From Botryobacter ruber (lineage in GTDB: Bacteria; Bacteroidota; Bacteroidia; Cytophagales; Hymenobacteraceae): DNA of 64,000 nucleotides. The notes beneath the pieces are model-generated. The model was not told where the DNA came from and ran no database searches. It was given only the letters and a program-made list of their open reading frames with translations. Of the stretch, positions 17,154 through 24,523 are shown piece by piece; position 1 is the stretch's first letter; every line of letters begins with the position of its first letter. The position numbers were made by a program, and so were the translations under genes. The DNA is taken from contig NZ_QCZK02000049.1 of the NCBI RefSeq assembly GCF_003347595.2, positions 124,001 through 188,000 on the forward strand, written 5' to 3'.

Positions 17154-17531
17154 ATGACACAAAAAGCGATACTTCTTCTTGCCACTGCCCTGGGTGCACT
17201 TACCGTAATCATCGGTGCATTTGGCGCTCATGCCCTGGGCCCGATGCTGCAGGCTACTAACCGAACCGCCACTTTCGAAACAGCTGTGAAATACCAGATG
17301 TACCACACGCTGGCCCTGCTGGCTGTGGGTTTGCTGCTGTTCCGTGTAGAACATCCTGCCTTACAGGTTGCGGCCTGGTGTTTCCTGCTGGGCATCCTGG
17401 TGTTCTCCGGCTCCCTCTATACCCTCTGCATCACCGGCATTACCTGGCTGGGCGCTATTACGCCAATTGGCGGTACCCTGATGATTGTGGGCTGGGGCGC
17501 TTTGTTTTATGCCATCCTGAAGGCGCTGTAG
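17154..17531 (+). CDS. DUF423 small membrane protein
   Basis: 125 residues with four hydrophobic helices. The DUF423 hallmark GALTVIIGAFGAHAL (residues 13-27) and FETAVKYQMYHTLALLAVG, then FSGSLYTLCITG and ITPIGGTLMIVGW, are all present. The family is widespread in bacteria (E. coli YgdD) and its function is unknown. It has a promoter-like element upstream, and its stop is 6 bp from the stop of the convergent nitroreductase-like gene with no hairpin between. Confidence 0.92.
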   Translation: MTQKAILLLATALGALTVIIGAFGAHALGPMLQATNRTATFETAVKYQMYHTLALLAVGLLLFRVEHPALQVAAWCFLLGILVFSGSLYTLCITGITWLGAITPIGGTLMIVGWGALFYAILKAL

Positions 17532-17537
17532 CAAAGT

Positions 17538-18818
17538 TTAGTGCCAGCGCTCCATGTGGTGTGCGTGCGTAGACAGGTAAGCGCCCGGGCTGAAATGCTG
17601 ATCGTAAAAGTCGAGGTCCAGGTGATGCGCCTGCAGGTACATCAGGCTGAAAATGCTGGGTACGGTGCCCGGAAATTTACCGAAGCTGTCGAAGATGTAC
17701 TGGGCCTGCAGCGCTACGCAGGCTTTAAACTCCTCGGAATGTACCTGTGCACTGCTGCGTACGTTGCGGCTTTCCTTAAAGGGACCGGGTGTATCGGCAT
17801 GAAAAGGGCCTCCTTTGCCAAACTTCCTTTCTACCAGGGCATCCACGGCTGCGCGCATGTCGGGGTAGTGGGGCGGACAGAACCCTTCAAACCCCCCCGG
17901 CAGTCCCGTTACATTCGGTACCGCCCAGCGGTCGTCGGTATCGTAGCGGAAGCCGAAGCCCGGCACTTCCGGGTTGCCGGTTGCACCCAGCGTGGTATGG
18001 CGGTCGATGCCATCGAACATCCAGCCTCCCAAGCCCATGGCCTGTAGTAGCAGCATGCCGGCATAACAGCTGCAAGCAATTTCGGCGGTAGCTTCGGTCA
18101 TGGCGTACTGCTCGCCATAGGTTAGTGGCATTACCTTGTCGGGCTCCAGCAGGTGCTTATACTGTTCTATCCCCGGAATTTCTTTTTTGTTTACATCATC
18201 GTAGAGGCAGTAGCCATTCTGCACCAGGAAACAGATGATCAGGAGCATGTGCTGCGCCAGGTCGGCCACCGGCATGAGTAACAGGCTGCCGGGCCTGTTG
18301 GCGCACCAGGTGTTGTGGCCTTCCATATACGGTTCTTCAGTCGGAATGTGCAGGCGGGTATCGGCCAGTTTGCGAATGCGGGGGCGGTGCATGTCCAGCA
18401 ACTTCTCCAGGTCTTCTTTCCCGGTTTGGTCTGGTCCGCGCAAAGCAGGCGCATCGCGGGTATCAAAAAAGTAGGTGCCGGTGTCGTCGGTAAAGAAGAG
18501 CTGGCTGGTGTGAAACCCGGCGGCAGAAGGAAAGGTCCGTCCGCCTGCTGCTCCCGAATAATTCGGAAAATGAGGTGCGTAGCGGGCGTTGCGGGTTATC
18601 AGGTAGTTCCAGCCGGTATTGCCTGCGGTTGCTGTTAGCACCAGCATCTTTTCCAGTTCCGACAGCGGCAATGGCTCCTGCCTGGACGAGTAGGCAAGTG
18701 GTCCGTCGGGAATAGAAGCGCCGCATGAGAACCGGCGGGCTCTGCGGCCCAGGAGCGCCGCCAGCAGCGGAAATTCCAGCACATCTTTCAGGCCCTCCGG
18801 CCCCTGCTTTTCGTTCAT
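17538..18818 (-). CDS. Uncharacterised nitroreductase-like protein
   Basis: 426 residues, soluble, no signal peptide. The N-terminal stretch (LLGRRARRFSCGASIP, then LPLSELEKMLVLTATAGNTGWN) and the later GLGGWMFDGID resemble FMN-binding nitroreductase/SagB-fold proteins. The rest (LHIPTEEPYMEGHNTW, FCPPHYPDMRAAVDALVERKFG, the His-rich end THAHHMERWH) is characteristic of an uncharacterised family I cannot name. A flavin-dependent redox role is an inference from fold resemblance only. Many conserved His, Trp and Cys residues suggest an enzyme. It is a single gene, transcribed toward the DUF423 gene. Confidence 0.65.
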   Translation of the reverse strand: MNEKQGPEGLKDVLEFPLLAALLGRRARRFSCGASIPDGPLAYSSRQEPLPLSELEKMLVLTATAGNTGWNYLITRNARYAPHFPNYSGAAGGRTFPSAAGFHTSQLFFTDDTGTYFFDTRDAPALRGPDQTGKEDLEKLLDMHRPRIRKLADTRLHIPTEEPYMEGHNTWCANRPGSLLLMPVADLAQHMLLIICFLVQNGYCLYDDVNKKEIPGIEQYKHLLEPDKVMPLTYGEQYAMTEATAEIACSCYAGMLLLQAMGLGGWMFDGIDRHTTLGATGNPEVPGFGFRYDTDDRWAVPNVTGLPGGFEGFCPPHYPDMRAAVDALVERKFGKGGPFHADTPGPFKESRNVRSSAQVHSEEFKACVALQAQYIFDSFGKFPGTVPSIFSLMYLQAHHLDLDFYDQHFSPGAYLSTHAHHMERWH

Positions 18819-18911
18819 AGCTGTACAGGTAAAGTGAGGGAAAACTTAGTGTGTTATACTATTTTTTATTTCTATAGTTAAAAATCTCACAAAATATTTC
18901 CTTCACACGCA

Positions 18912-18943
18912 GCAGCAGAGGCAATGGTGGCAGGAGCAGCAGA
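18912..18943 (+). repeat. Dispersed repeat, left arm of an inverted pair
   Basis: It reads AGGCAATGGTGGCAGGAGC then AGCAGA. This AAT variant matches the subtype at 35954 and 44403. Confidence 0.75.
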
Positions 18944-18972
18944 ATAAAACAGCCTCACAGGCCGTAAAAAAA

Positions 18973-19005
18973 TCTGCACCCACAGCCACCACTCCCGCTG
19001 CTGCT
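18973..19005 (-). repeat. Dispersed repeat, right arm of an inverted pair
   Basis: The minus strand reads GCGGGAGTGGTGGCTGTGG then GTGCAGA, a variant of the same family. It is 29 bp after the copy at 18912, in opposite orientation. Confidence 0.6.
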
Positions 19006-19163
19006 GTAGAGCCCGAAAATTTTTGTTTCCAATGCGCTTTGCTGCCCTAAAAACCGGTTTTTGAAACAGCAGCATCACCTTTTGTAAACATTCACGTTTA
19101 AATAGCTATATCACTATTTAACCTTTTCCTGGTACATTTCTTCTCCTAACCTGAACAAGCACC

Positions 19164-19862
19164 ATGATAAACAAGACCCGTAGAAATGCCGAAGAAGCCC
19201 TGTACGATGTAGAAGACGGGGCTGTGCTGATGCTGGGTGGTTTCGGTCTTTGCGGTATCCCTGAAAACTGCATACAGGAGCTGCTGCACAAAGGCGTCAG
19301 CAACCTGACCTGTATCTCGAACAATGCCGGCGTAGACGATTTTGGCATTGGCCTGCTGCTGCAGAACCGGCAGGTAAAGAAAATGATTTCGAGTTACGTG
19401 GGCGAGAATGCCGAGTTCGAGCGGCAGCTGCTGACCGGGGAGCTGGAAGTAGAACTGATTCCGCAGGGTACGCTGGCAGAGCGCATTCGTGCAGGAGGCG
19501 CAGGAATACCCGCCTTTTTTACCCCGGCCGGCTACGGCACCGAAATAGGCGAAGGCAAAGAAAGCCGCGAATTTCACGGTAAAATGTACCTGCTGGAAAC
19601 GTGGCTGAAAGCTGATTATGCCTTCGTAAAAGCCTGGAAAGGCGACACAGCCGGTAATCTCATTTACAAAGGGACCGCCCGCAACTTCAACCCTATGATG
19701 GCGGCGGCAGGCAACATTACAATAGCCGAAGTAGAAGAACTTGTACCCGCAGGCGAACTGGACCCAAACATGATTCACACCCCCGGCATTTACGTGCAGC
19801 GCATTTTCCAGGGAGTAAACTATGAAAAACGGATTGAGCAACGGACGGTACGTCCGGATTAA
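19164..19862 (+). CDS. scoA: 3-Oxoacid CoA-transferase subunit A
   Basis: 232 residues. Matches the SCOT alpha subunit: EDGAVLMLGGFGLCGIPENCI, LTCISNNAGVDDFGIGLLL, MISSYVGENAEFE, LIPQGTLAERIRAGGAGIPAFFTPAGYGT and MAAAGNITIAEVEELV. With subunit B it transfers CoA from succinyl-CoA (or similar) to acetoacetate and related acids for ketone-body use. scoB follows on the same strand but is separated by 140 bp packed with three kinds of repeat, which is unusual for subunits of one enzyme. A terminator-like hairpin without a U-run lies in that gap. Confidence 0.95.
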   Translation: MINKTRRNAEEALYDVEDGAVLMLGGFGLCGIPENCIQELLHKGVSNLTCISNNAGVDDFGIGLLLQNRQVKKMISSYVGENAEFERQLLTGELEVELIPQGTLAERIRAGGAGIPAFFTPAGYGTEIGEGKESREFHGKMYLLETWLKADYAFVKAWKGDTAGNLIYKGTARNFNPMMAAAGNITIAEVEELVPAGELDPNMIHTPGIYVQRIFQGVNYEKRIEQRTVRPD

Positions 19863-19899
19863 TGTGCTTATGAGTTAATGTGCTAATGAGTTAGTGTGG
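19861..19899 (+). repeat. GTTAATGTGCTAATGA-type repeat tract
   Basis: Overlapping units of GAGTTAATGTGCTAATGAG follow immediately after the scoA stop. Such tracts look like simple dispersed repeats rather than a regulatory site. Confidence 0.65.
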
Positions 19900-19908
19900 T
19901 CCGTGCAG

Positions 19909-19929
19909 GAGACGCGAGCATCGCGTCTC
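19909..19929. repeat. REP-like palindrome between scoA and scoB
   Basis: GAGACGCGA and its exact complement TCGCGTCTC are separated by GCA, giving a 9-bp stem with a 3-nt loop. No T-run follows, so it resembles a REP palindrome more than a terminator. Confidence 0.75.
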
Positions 19930-19950
19930 TACAATACACATTATTTTCTA

Positions 19951-19995
19951 TAACTCTTAAACTCTTAAACTCCTAAACTTTCTAACTCCTAAACT
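19951..19995 (-). repeat. AACTCCTAAACT minisatellite-like tract
   Basis: Tandem TAACTCTTAAACTCTTAAAC units, the complement of the tract at 14834. It ends 7 bp before the scoB start codon. Confidence 0.7.
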
Positions 19996-20002
19996 AAAAA
20001 AC

Positions 20003-20659
20003 ATGGCCTTAGATAAACACGGAATAGCAAAACGCATTGCGAAAGAAATTAAGAACGGGATGTATGTGAACCTGGGCATTGGCATTCCGACGCTGGTAGC
20101 CAACTACATTCCAGCCGGGATTGAGGTGATCCTGCAGTCGGAGAACGGGCTGTTGGGCATGGGCCCTTTCCCTACCGAAGCCGAAGTGGATGCCGACCTG
20201 ATTAATGCCGGCAAGCAGACGATTACCACCCTCCCCGGCTCTGCCCTCTTCAACTCATCCGAAAGCTTTGCTATGATACGAGGCGGGCACGTAGACCTGA
20301 CCATCCTGGGGGCTATGGAAGTATCAGAAAATGGCGACATTGCCAACTGGAAGATTCCGGGTAAAATGGTGAAAGGCATGGGCGGCGCCATGGACCTGGT
20401 CGCTTCTGCCAAAAACATCATCGTGGCCATGCAGCACACTTCCCGCGACGGCACTTCTAAATTGCTCAAAGAGTGTAGCCTCCCGATTACCGGCGTCAGG
20501 TGCATCAAACGCATTGTTACCGACCTGGCGGTGCTGGAGGTTACCGGCCAGGGATTTAAGCTCCTGGAACGGGCACCGGGGGTAACGGTGGAGGAAATAA
20601 AGCAGGCAACCGCGGGCGCTTTGGTGATTGAAGGCGAAATCCCAGAAATTGAAGAGTAG
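20003..20659 (+). CDS. scoB: 3-Oxoacid CoA-transferase subunit B
   Basis: 218 residues. SCOT beta subunit features: KNGMYVNLGIGIPTLVANYI, the catalytic glutamate E47 in LQSENGLLGMGPFP, LPGSALFNSSESFAMIRGGHVDLTILGAMEV, and IPGKMVKGMGGAMDLVASAKN. Glu-47 carries the covalent CoA thioester during catalysis. The C-terminal KRIVTDLAVLEV and GLxxxE-type region are conserved. It works with ScoA. A hairpin terminator shared with the convergent small gene lies at 20721-20758. Confidence 0.95.
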   Translation: MALDKHGIAKRIAKEIKNGMYVNLGIGIPTLVANYIPAGIEVILQSENGLLGMGPFPTEAEVDADLINAGKQTITTLPGSALFNSSESFAMIRGGHVDLTILGAMEVSENGDIANWKIPGKMVKGMGGAMDLVASAKNIIVAMQHTSRDGTSKLLKECSLPITGVRCIKRIVTDLAVLEVTGQGFKLLERAPGVTVEEIKQATAGALVIEGEIPEIEE

Positions 20660-20720
20660 TTTTTGTTTCGAAGCGGGAGCTTCACGGGGCACTATTTCAG
20701 AACTAGGTAATTGCTTTAAA

Positions 20721-20758
20721 ACAAAACAGGAGCCCTTGTATTGGAACTCCTGTTTTGT
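20721..20758. terminator. Terminator-like hairpin between convergent genes
   Basis: A 12-bp perfect stem ACAAAACAGGAG (20721-20732) pairs with 20747-20758 around a 14-nt loop. A/T runs are part of the stem ends, so it can serve scoB and the minus-strand small gene. Confidence 0.7.
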
Positions 20759-20823
20759 TACTTGTGGCGTTAGTGCCTATCAAAATTTTACTACCGTTGT
20801 ACAGCCAGGTCAGGTTGTACGCA

Positions 20824-21030
20824 TCAGCAGGATTTACCTTCTTTGTCTTTGGCATTCCAGGCACCCTGTCCCTGCTGCTGGCTTGCGGTTGCTTTGGTTC
20901 CTTTTGTTCCCAAGTCTGTTGCCCCTTTAAAATTCGCTTTATTGGATGCATTGCCAGGAACAGGCGTTGCATTTGCATTTGAGGCTGGTTTCCCTTTCTG
21001 GTTTTTATTTTTATCTTTCTCTTCTGCCAT
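20824..21030 (-). CDS. Small hydrophilic low-complexity protein
   Basis: 68 residues starting MAEEKDKNKNQKGKPASNA. It is rich in Lys, Asn, Ala, Gln and Gly, with no hydrophobic segment, and probably intrinsically disordered. I do not recognise a family. It is favoured over overlapping frames because it starts with a typical charged N-terminus and ends before a terminator hairpin. Small basic, disordered proteins of this type are often stress-related in Bacteroidota, but that is only a guess. A dispersed repeat and the rplT terminator lie upstream. Confidence 0.5.
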   Translation of the reverse strand: MAEEKDKNKNQKGKPASNANATPVPGNASNKANFKGATDLGTKGTKATASQQQGQGAWNAKDKEGKSC

Positions 21031-21166
21031 AGCTTTAAAATTTAATATATGATTGAAATGTATACCGACACTTGTTGCTGGTATCTTCTCTTAATGATAC
21101 GCCTACAGGGGTAGGTGGGTTATCGGATGGCTGGCAGAACGGGAAGGCAACTAGTCAAAATCTGGA

Positions 21167-21198
21167 GGAGCAGTGGCTGTGGTGACAGCTGCAGCAGA
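21167..21198 (+). repeat. 32-bp dispersed repeat between rplT and the small gene
   Basis: Full length: GGAGCAGTGGCTGTGGTGAC then AGCTGCAGCAGA. Confidence 0.8.
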
Positions 21199-21228
21199 AC
21201 ATTTTTGAGTTCCGGAGGCTGATAAACC

Positions 21229-21259
21229 AAAAAAGGCCTGACGAACGCCAGGCCTTTTT
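21229..21259 (-). terminator. Intrinsic terminator after rplT
   Basis: An 11-bp stem, AAAAAGGCCTG (21230-21240) with 21249-21259, encloses an 8-nt loop. On the minus strand it ends in a U-run, 20 bp after the rplT stop. Confidence 0.85.
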
Positions 21260-21278
21260 CTTATATTACTGAAGTAAA

Positions 21279-21623
21279 TTACTTTACTTTATCAACGATG
21301 CTTTTGAAAGCTTCCGGATGGTTCATCGCCAGGTCGGCAAGTACTTTGCGGTTCAGGTCGATGTTGGCCTTTTTAAGGGCACCCATCAGGGCAGAGTAAG
21401 ACATACCGTGCTCGCGGGCACCGGCATTGATACGCTGAATCCACAGCGCTCTGAAGTCTCTCTTTTTCGCTTTTCTGTCGCGGTAAGCATAAACCAAACC
21501 TTTTTCAATTGCGTTTTTCGCAACTGTCCAGACATTCTTGCGACGGCCAAAGTAACCTTTGGCCATTTTCATCATTTTTTTTCTTCTGTGTCGTGCTGCT
21601 ACGACGTTTACCGATCTAGGCAT
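21279..21623 (-). CDS. rplT: 50S ribosomal protein L20
   Basis: 114 residues, standard for bL20, very basic. It starts MPRSVNVVAARHRRKKMMK and contains AKGYFGRRKNVWTVAKNAIEK, YAYRDRKAKKRDFRALWIQRINAGAREHGMSYS and the closing LADLAMNHPEAFKSIV. bL20 binds 23S rRNA early in 50S assembly and in some bacteria represses its own operon. It is the last gene of thrS-infC-rpmI-rplT and has a clear terminator. No L20-binding leader was identified. Confidence 0.98.
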   Translation of the reverse strand: MPRSVNVVAARHRRKKMMKMAKGYFGRRKNVWTVAKNAIEKGLVYAYRDRKAKKRDFRALWIQRINAGAREHGMSYSALMGALKKANIDLNRKVLADLAMNHPEAFKSIVDKVK

Positions 21624-21718
21624 TTCTAAAAAGTTTTAGCGACTGGTGATCCATTTGGGAATCTTTTTAAACCAGGCACCGGGTTCGTACTAAATAATTA
21701 ACCTTCTGATTCCGAAAA

Positions 21719-21913
21719 TCAGATTTTCAGCATGAACTTAACGTTCGCCTCGTCAGCAGAGCTAACCAAGCCGATGTGCGTTAAATTACGCTTTTGCTTT
21801 GTGGTTTTCTTGGTCAGGATGTGGCTTTTGTAAGCGTGCTTACGCTTGATTTTGCCAGTACCTGTCAAAGAAAAACGCTTCTTTGCACCAGATTTTGTTT
21901 TAACTTTTGGCAT
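21719..21913 (-). CDS. rpmI: 50S ribosomal protein L35
   Basis: 64 residues, standard for bL35. It begins MPKVKTKSGAKKRFSLTGTGKIKRKHAYKSH and continues LTKKTTKQKRNLT, all typical of the family. It sits 95 bp before rplT and 23 bp after infC in the conserved order. No Shine-Dalgarno is visible upstream, as is normal in Bacteroidota, in contrast to infC. Confidence 0.98.
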   Translation of the reverse strand: MPKVKTKSGAKKRFSLTGTGKIKRKHAYKSHILTKKTTKQKRNLTHIGLVSSADEANVKFMLKI

Positions 21914-21936
21914 GTGTATATAATTAATGAAACAAA

Positions 21937-22500
21937 TTACTTTTTAGGTGCGACCACTTTCGGCGAAAGAATCAAAAACATTCTTTTTCCTTCCAGTTTT
22001 GGCAGCTGCTCAACTTTTGCTATTTCTTCCAGCGCCTGAGCAAATTTAAGCAACAGGATTTCGCCGCGCTCTTTAAACACGATGGTTCTGCCCACAAAGT
22101 GTACATAGGCTTTAATCTTAAAGCCACTTTCCAGGAAGCCCTTGGCATGTTTAAGCTTGAACTCGAAATCGTGGTCATCGGTATTCGGACCGAAACGGAT
22201 CTCCTTGATAACCACTTTCTGCGCTTTCGCTTTCATTTCGCGCGTTTTCTTCTTCTGCTCGTACTTAAATTTCGAGTAGTCGATGATGCGGCAAACCGGC
22301 GGGTTGGCCGTTGGCGAAATTTCCACTAAGTCCAGATTTTGCTCGTTGGCCATTTGCTGGGCCGTGCGCGTTGGATAGACACCCTGCTCTACATTGTCTC
22401 CGACTACCCTTACTTCTCTGGCAGTTATTTTATCATTGACTTTGTACGGCTCTTCCACCTTACCTCGTGGGATGTAGCGTTTATTTTGCTGAGTAGCTAT
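21937..22500 (-). CDS. infC: Translation initiation factor IF-3 with a probable ATA start
   Basis: 187 residues if translation starts at ATA 22500. The first in-frame ATG/GTG-type codon is GTG 22458, which would remove 14 residues. The upstream 14 codons encode (I/M)ATQQNKRYIPRGK, a normal IF-3 N-terminus leading into VEEPYKVNDKITAREVRVVG. The perfect Shine-Dalgarno AAGGAGGT lies 6 nt before the ATA. Later family blocks are DLVEISPTANPPVCRIIDYSK and the C-terminal KEIRFGPNTDDHDFEFKLKHA and GRTIVFKERGEILL. IF-3 rejects non-standard start codons, so such a start permits autoregulation, as known for the AUU start of E. coli infC. Confidence 0.93.
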   Translation of the reverse strand: MATQQNKRYIPRGKVEEPYKVNDKITAREVRVVGDNVEQGVYPTRTAQQMANEQNLDLVEISPTANPPVCRIIDYSKFKYEQKKKTREMKAKAQKVVIKEIRFGPNTDDHDFEFKLKHAKGFLESGFKIKAYVHFVGRTIVFKERGEILLLKFAQALEEIAKVEQLPKLEGKRMFLILSPKVVAPKK

Positions 22501-22506
22501 AGTTGT

Positions 22507-22514
22507 ACCTCCTT
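22507..22514 (-). promoter_or_regulatory. Perfect Shine-Dalgarno of infC
   Basis: The minus strand reads AAGGAGGT, 6 nt before ATA 22500. It is striking because almost no other start in this window has such a site. Confidence 0.8.
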
Positions 22515-22579
22515 AAATTTAGTTTTGACAATAAGGCTGCGAATATCGCAAATAATGTATCAATAAAAAAGCAAATCGC

Positions 22580-24517
22580 TTAATTGTTTAAAAGCTCGGC
22601 TATTTTAGACTTAAACATACCGATAAATTCACCAACCGAGATGCTGCCCAGGTCGCCTTCGCCGTGCTTGCGGACCGAGATCGCATTGTTTTCCTGCTCT
22701 TTCTCTCCCACAATCAGCATGTAAGGCACTTTGCTTACTTCGGCATCGCGTATTTTACGGCCAATTTTCTCGTCGCGGCTGTCGATGTACCCGCGGATGT
22801 CTTCCTGCTCCAGGCTTTCCTTTACCTGCTGCGCATACTCCTGGTACTTTTCAGAAATCGGCAAAATGGCAAACTGGTCCGGGCTCAGCCAGATCGGGAA
22901 ATTACCGCCGCAGTGCTCTATCAGTACCGCCACGAAGCGCTCCAGCGAACCAAACGGCGCCCGGTGCAGCATCACAGGCCGATGTTTCTGGTTGTCAGCG
23001 CCGATGTACTCCAACTGGAACCTTTCTGGTAAGTTATAATCGACCTGAATAGTTCCCAGCTGCCACTTTCTTCCCAGCGCATCCTTCACCATAAAGTCGA
23101 GCTTTGGTCCGTAAAACGCAGCCTCTCCCAACTCGGTTACAGTACGCAGCTCTTTTTCCTGCGCCGCTTCGATAATAGCAGCTTCTGCCTTTTCCCAGGC
23201 CTCGTCGGCTCCTATATATTTCTGCTTGTTCTCCGGATCGCGCAATGAGATCTGGGCTGTATAATCATTGAAGCCCAAGGCTTTGAACACGTACAGCACC
23301 AGGTCGATAACTTTGGTGAATTCTTCCTTTACCTGGTCGGGGCGGCAGAAGATGTGGGCATCGTCCTGGGTAAAGCCACGCACCCTGGTCAGGCCGTGTA
23401 ACTCACCGCTTTGCTCGTAACGGTAAACGGTGCCAAACTCCGCCAGGCGCACCGGCAGCTCTTTGTAAGAACGCGGACGGGTTTTGTAAATTTCGCAGTG
23501 GTGCGGGCAGTTCATGGGCTTGAGGAAGAACTCTTCGCCCTCGTTCGGCGTTTTGATGGGCTGGAACGAATCGGCGCCGTATTTTTCGTAGTGACCGGAC
23601 GTTACATACAGCTCTTTGCTGGCGATGTGCGGCGTTACCACCGGCTGGTATCCTGCCCGTGTCTGCGCCTTGCGCAGGAACTGCTCCAGGCGCTCGCGCA
23701 GCAGCGTGCCTTTCGGCAGCCACAACGGCAGGCCCATGCCCACTTTTTCGGAGAAGGTGAATAGCTCCAGTTCTTTTCCCAGTTTGCGGTGGTCGCGTTT
23801 TTTGGCTTCTTCCAGGCGCTCCAGGTACTCTGTCAGCTCCTTTTGCTTGGGGAAGGTGATGCCGTAGATGCGGGTAAGCTGCTTACGCTTTTCATCTCCG
23901 CGCCAGTAGGCGCCGGCCACGTTCATGAGCTTGGCCGCTTTGATGAAGCTGGTATTGGGCAGGTGCGGCCCGCGACACAGGTCTACAAAGTTGCCTTGGG
24001 TATAAAAGGTGATGGTACCGTCAGCCAGGTCCTTGATCAGGTCGAGCTTGTATTCATCGCCTTTCTCGGTGAAAAAATCTGTTGCTTCTGCCTTGGAAAC
24101 TTCGCGGCGCGTGAACTCGCTTTTGTTACGGGCCAGTTCCAGCATCTTCTTTTCTACCGCTGCAAAATCATCCTGCGAAAACTGGCGGTCGCCCAGGTCC
24201 ACATCATAATAGAACCCGTTTTCGATCGGCGGACCGATACCGAATTTAATGCCCGGATAAAGCTCTTCCAGGGCTTCTGCCAGCAAGTGTGCGGACGAGT
24301 GCCAGAACGTATTTTTGCCCAGGTCGTCGTTCCAGGTGAGCAGCTGCACGGCGGCATCTTCGTTAATCGGGCGGTTAATGTCCCAAACAGTATCGTTAAC
24401 TTTGGCAGCCAGCACATTACGGGCCAGGCCTTCGCTGATACTCTGTGCAATCTCAAAGCTTGTTACGCCTTCCTGATACTGGCGCACGGAGCCATCCGGC
24501 AGTGTAATATTGATCAT
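22580..24517 (-). CDS. thrS: Threonyl-tRNA synthetase
   Basis: 645 residues, full length. Domains: TGS (about 1-62), the editing domain with H73/H77 (FWHSSAHLLAEAL) and CRGPHLPNTSFI, the class II catalytic core with MNCPHHCEIYK (zinc Cys), VYRYEQSGELHGLTRVRGFTQDDAHIF and HRAPFGSLERF, and the C-terminal anticodon-binding domain with YIDSRDEKIGRKIRDAEVSKVPYMLIVGEKE. It charges tRNA-Thr and edits Ser-tRNA-Thr. It starts 6 bp after the TPR lipoprotein stop and is followed by infC after 79 bp. No T-box is seen. Confidence 0.98.
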   Translation of the reverse strand: MINITLPDGSVRQYQEGVTSFEIAQSISEGLARNVLAAKVNDTVWDINRPINEDAAVQLLTWNDDLGKNTFWHSSAHLLAEALEELYPGIKFGIGPPIENGFYYDVDLGDRQFSQDDFAAVEKKMLELARNKSEFTRREVSKAEATDFFTEKGDEYKLDLIKDLADGTITFYTQGNFVDLCRGPHLPNTSFIKAAKLMNVAGAYWRGDEKRKQLTRIYGITFPKQKELTEYLERLEEAKKRDHRKLGKELELFTFSEKVGMGLPLWLPKGTLLRERLEQFLRKAQTRAGYQPVVTPHIASKELYVTSGHYEKYGADSFQPIKTPNEGEEFFLKPMNCPHHCEIYKTRPRSYKELPVRLAEFGTVYRYEQSGELHGLTRVRGFTQDDAHIFCRPDQVKEEFTKVIDLVLYVFKALGFNDYTAQISLRDPENKQKYIGADEAWEKAEAAIIEAAQEKELRTVTELGEAAFYGPKLDFMVKDALGRKWQLGTIQVDYNLPERFQLEYIGADNQKHRPVMLHRAPFGSLERFVAVLIEHCGGNFPIWLSPDQFAILPISEKYQEYAQQVKESLEQEDIRGYIDSRDEKIGRKIRDAEVSKVPYMLIVGEKEQENNAISVRKHGEGDLGSISVGEFIGMFKSKIAELLNN

Positions 24518-24523
24518 GTATGT

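Larger units (their letters stand above)
18819..19163. other. 345-bp intergenic region, repeats only
   Basis: No gene is visible between the divergent nitroreductase-like and scoA genes. The region holds an inverted pair of dispersed repeats (18912 and 18973), an AT-rich stretch near 18850-18895 and a small hairpin (AAAAACCGGTTTTT at 19051-19064). Promoters for both neighbours should lie here but no exact TAnnTTTG was found. Confidence 0.6.
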
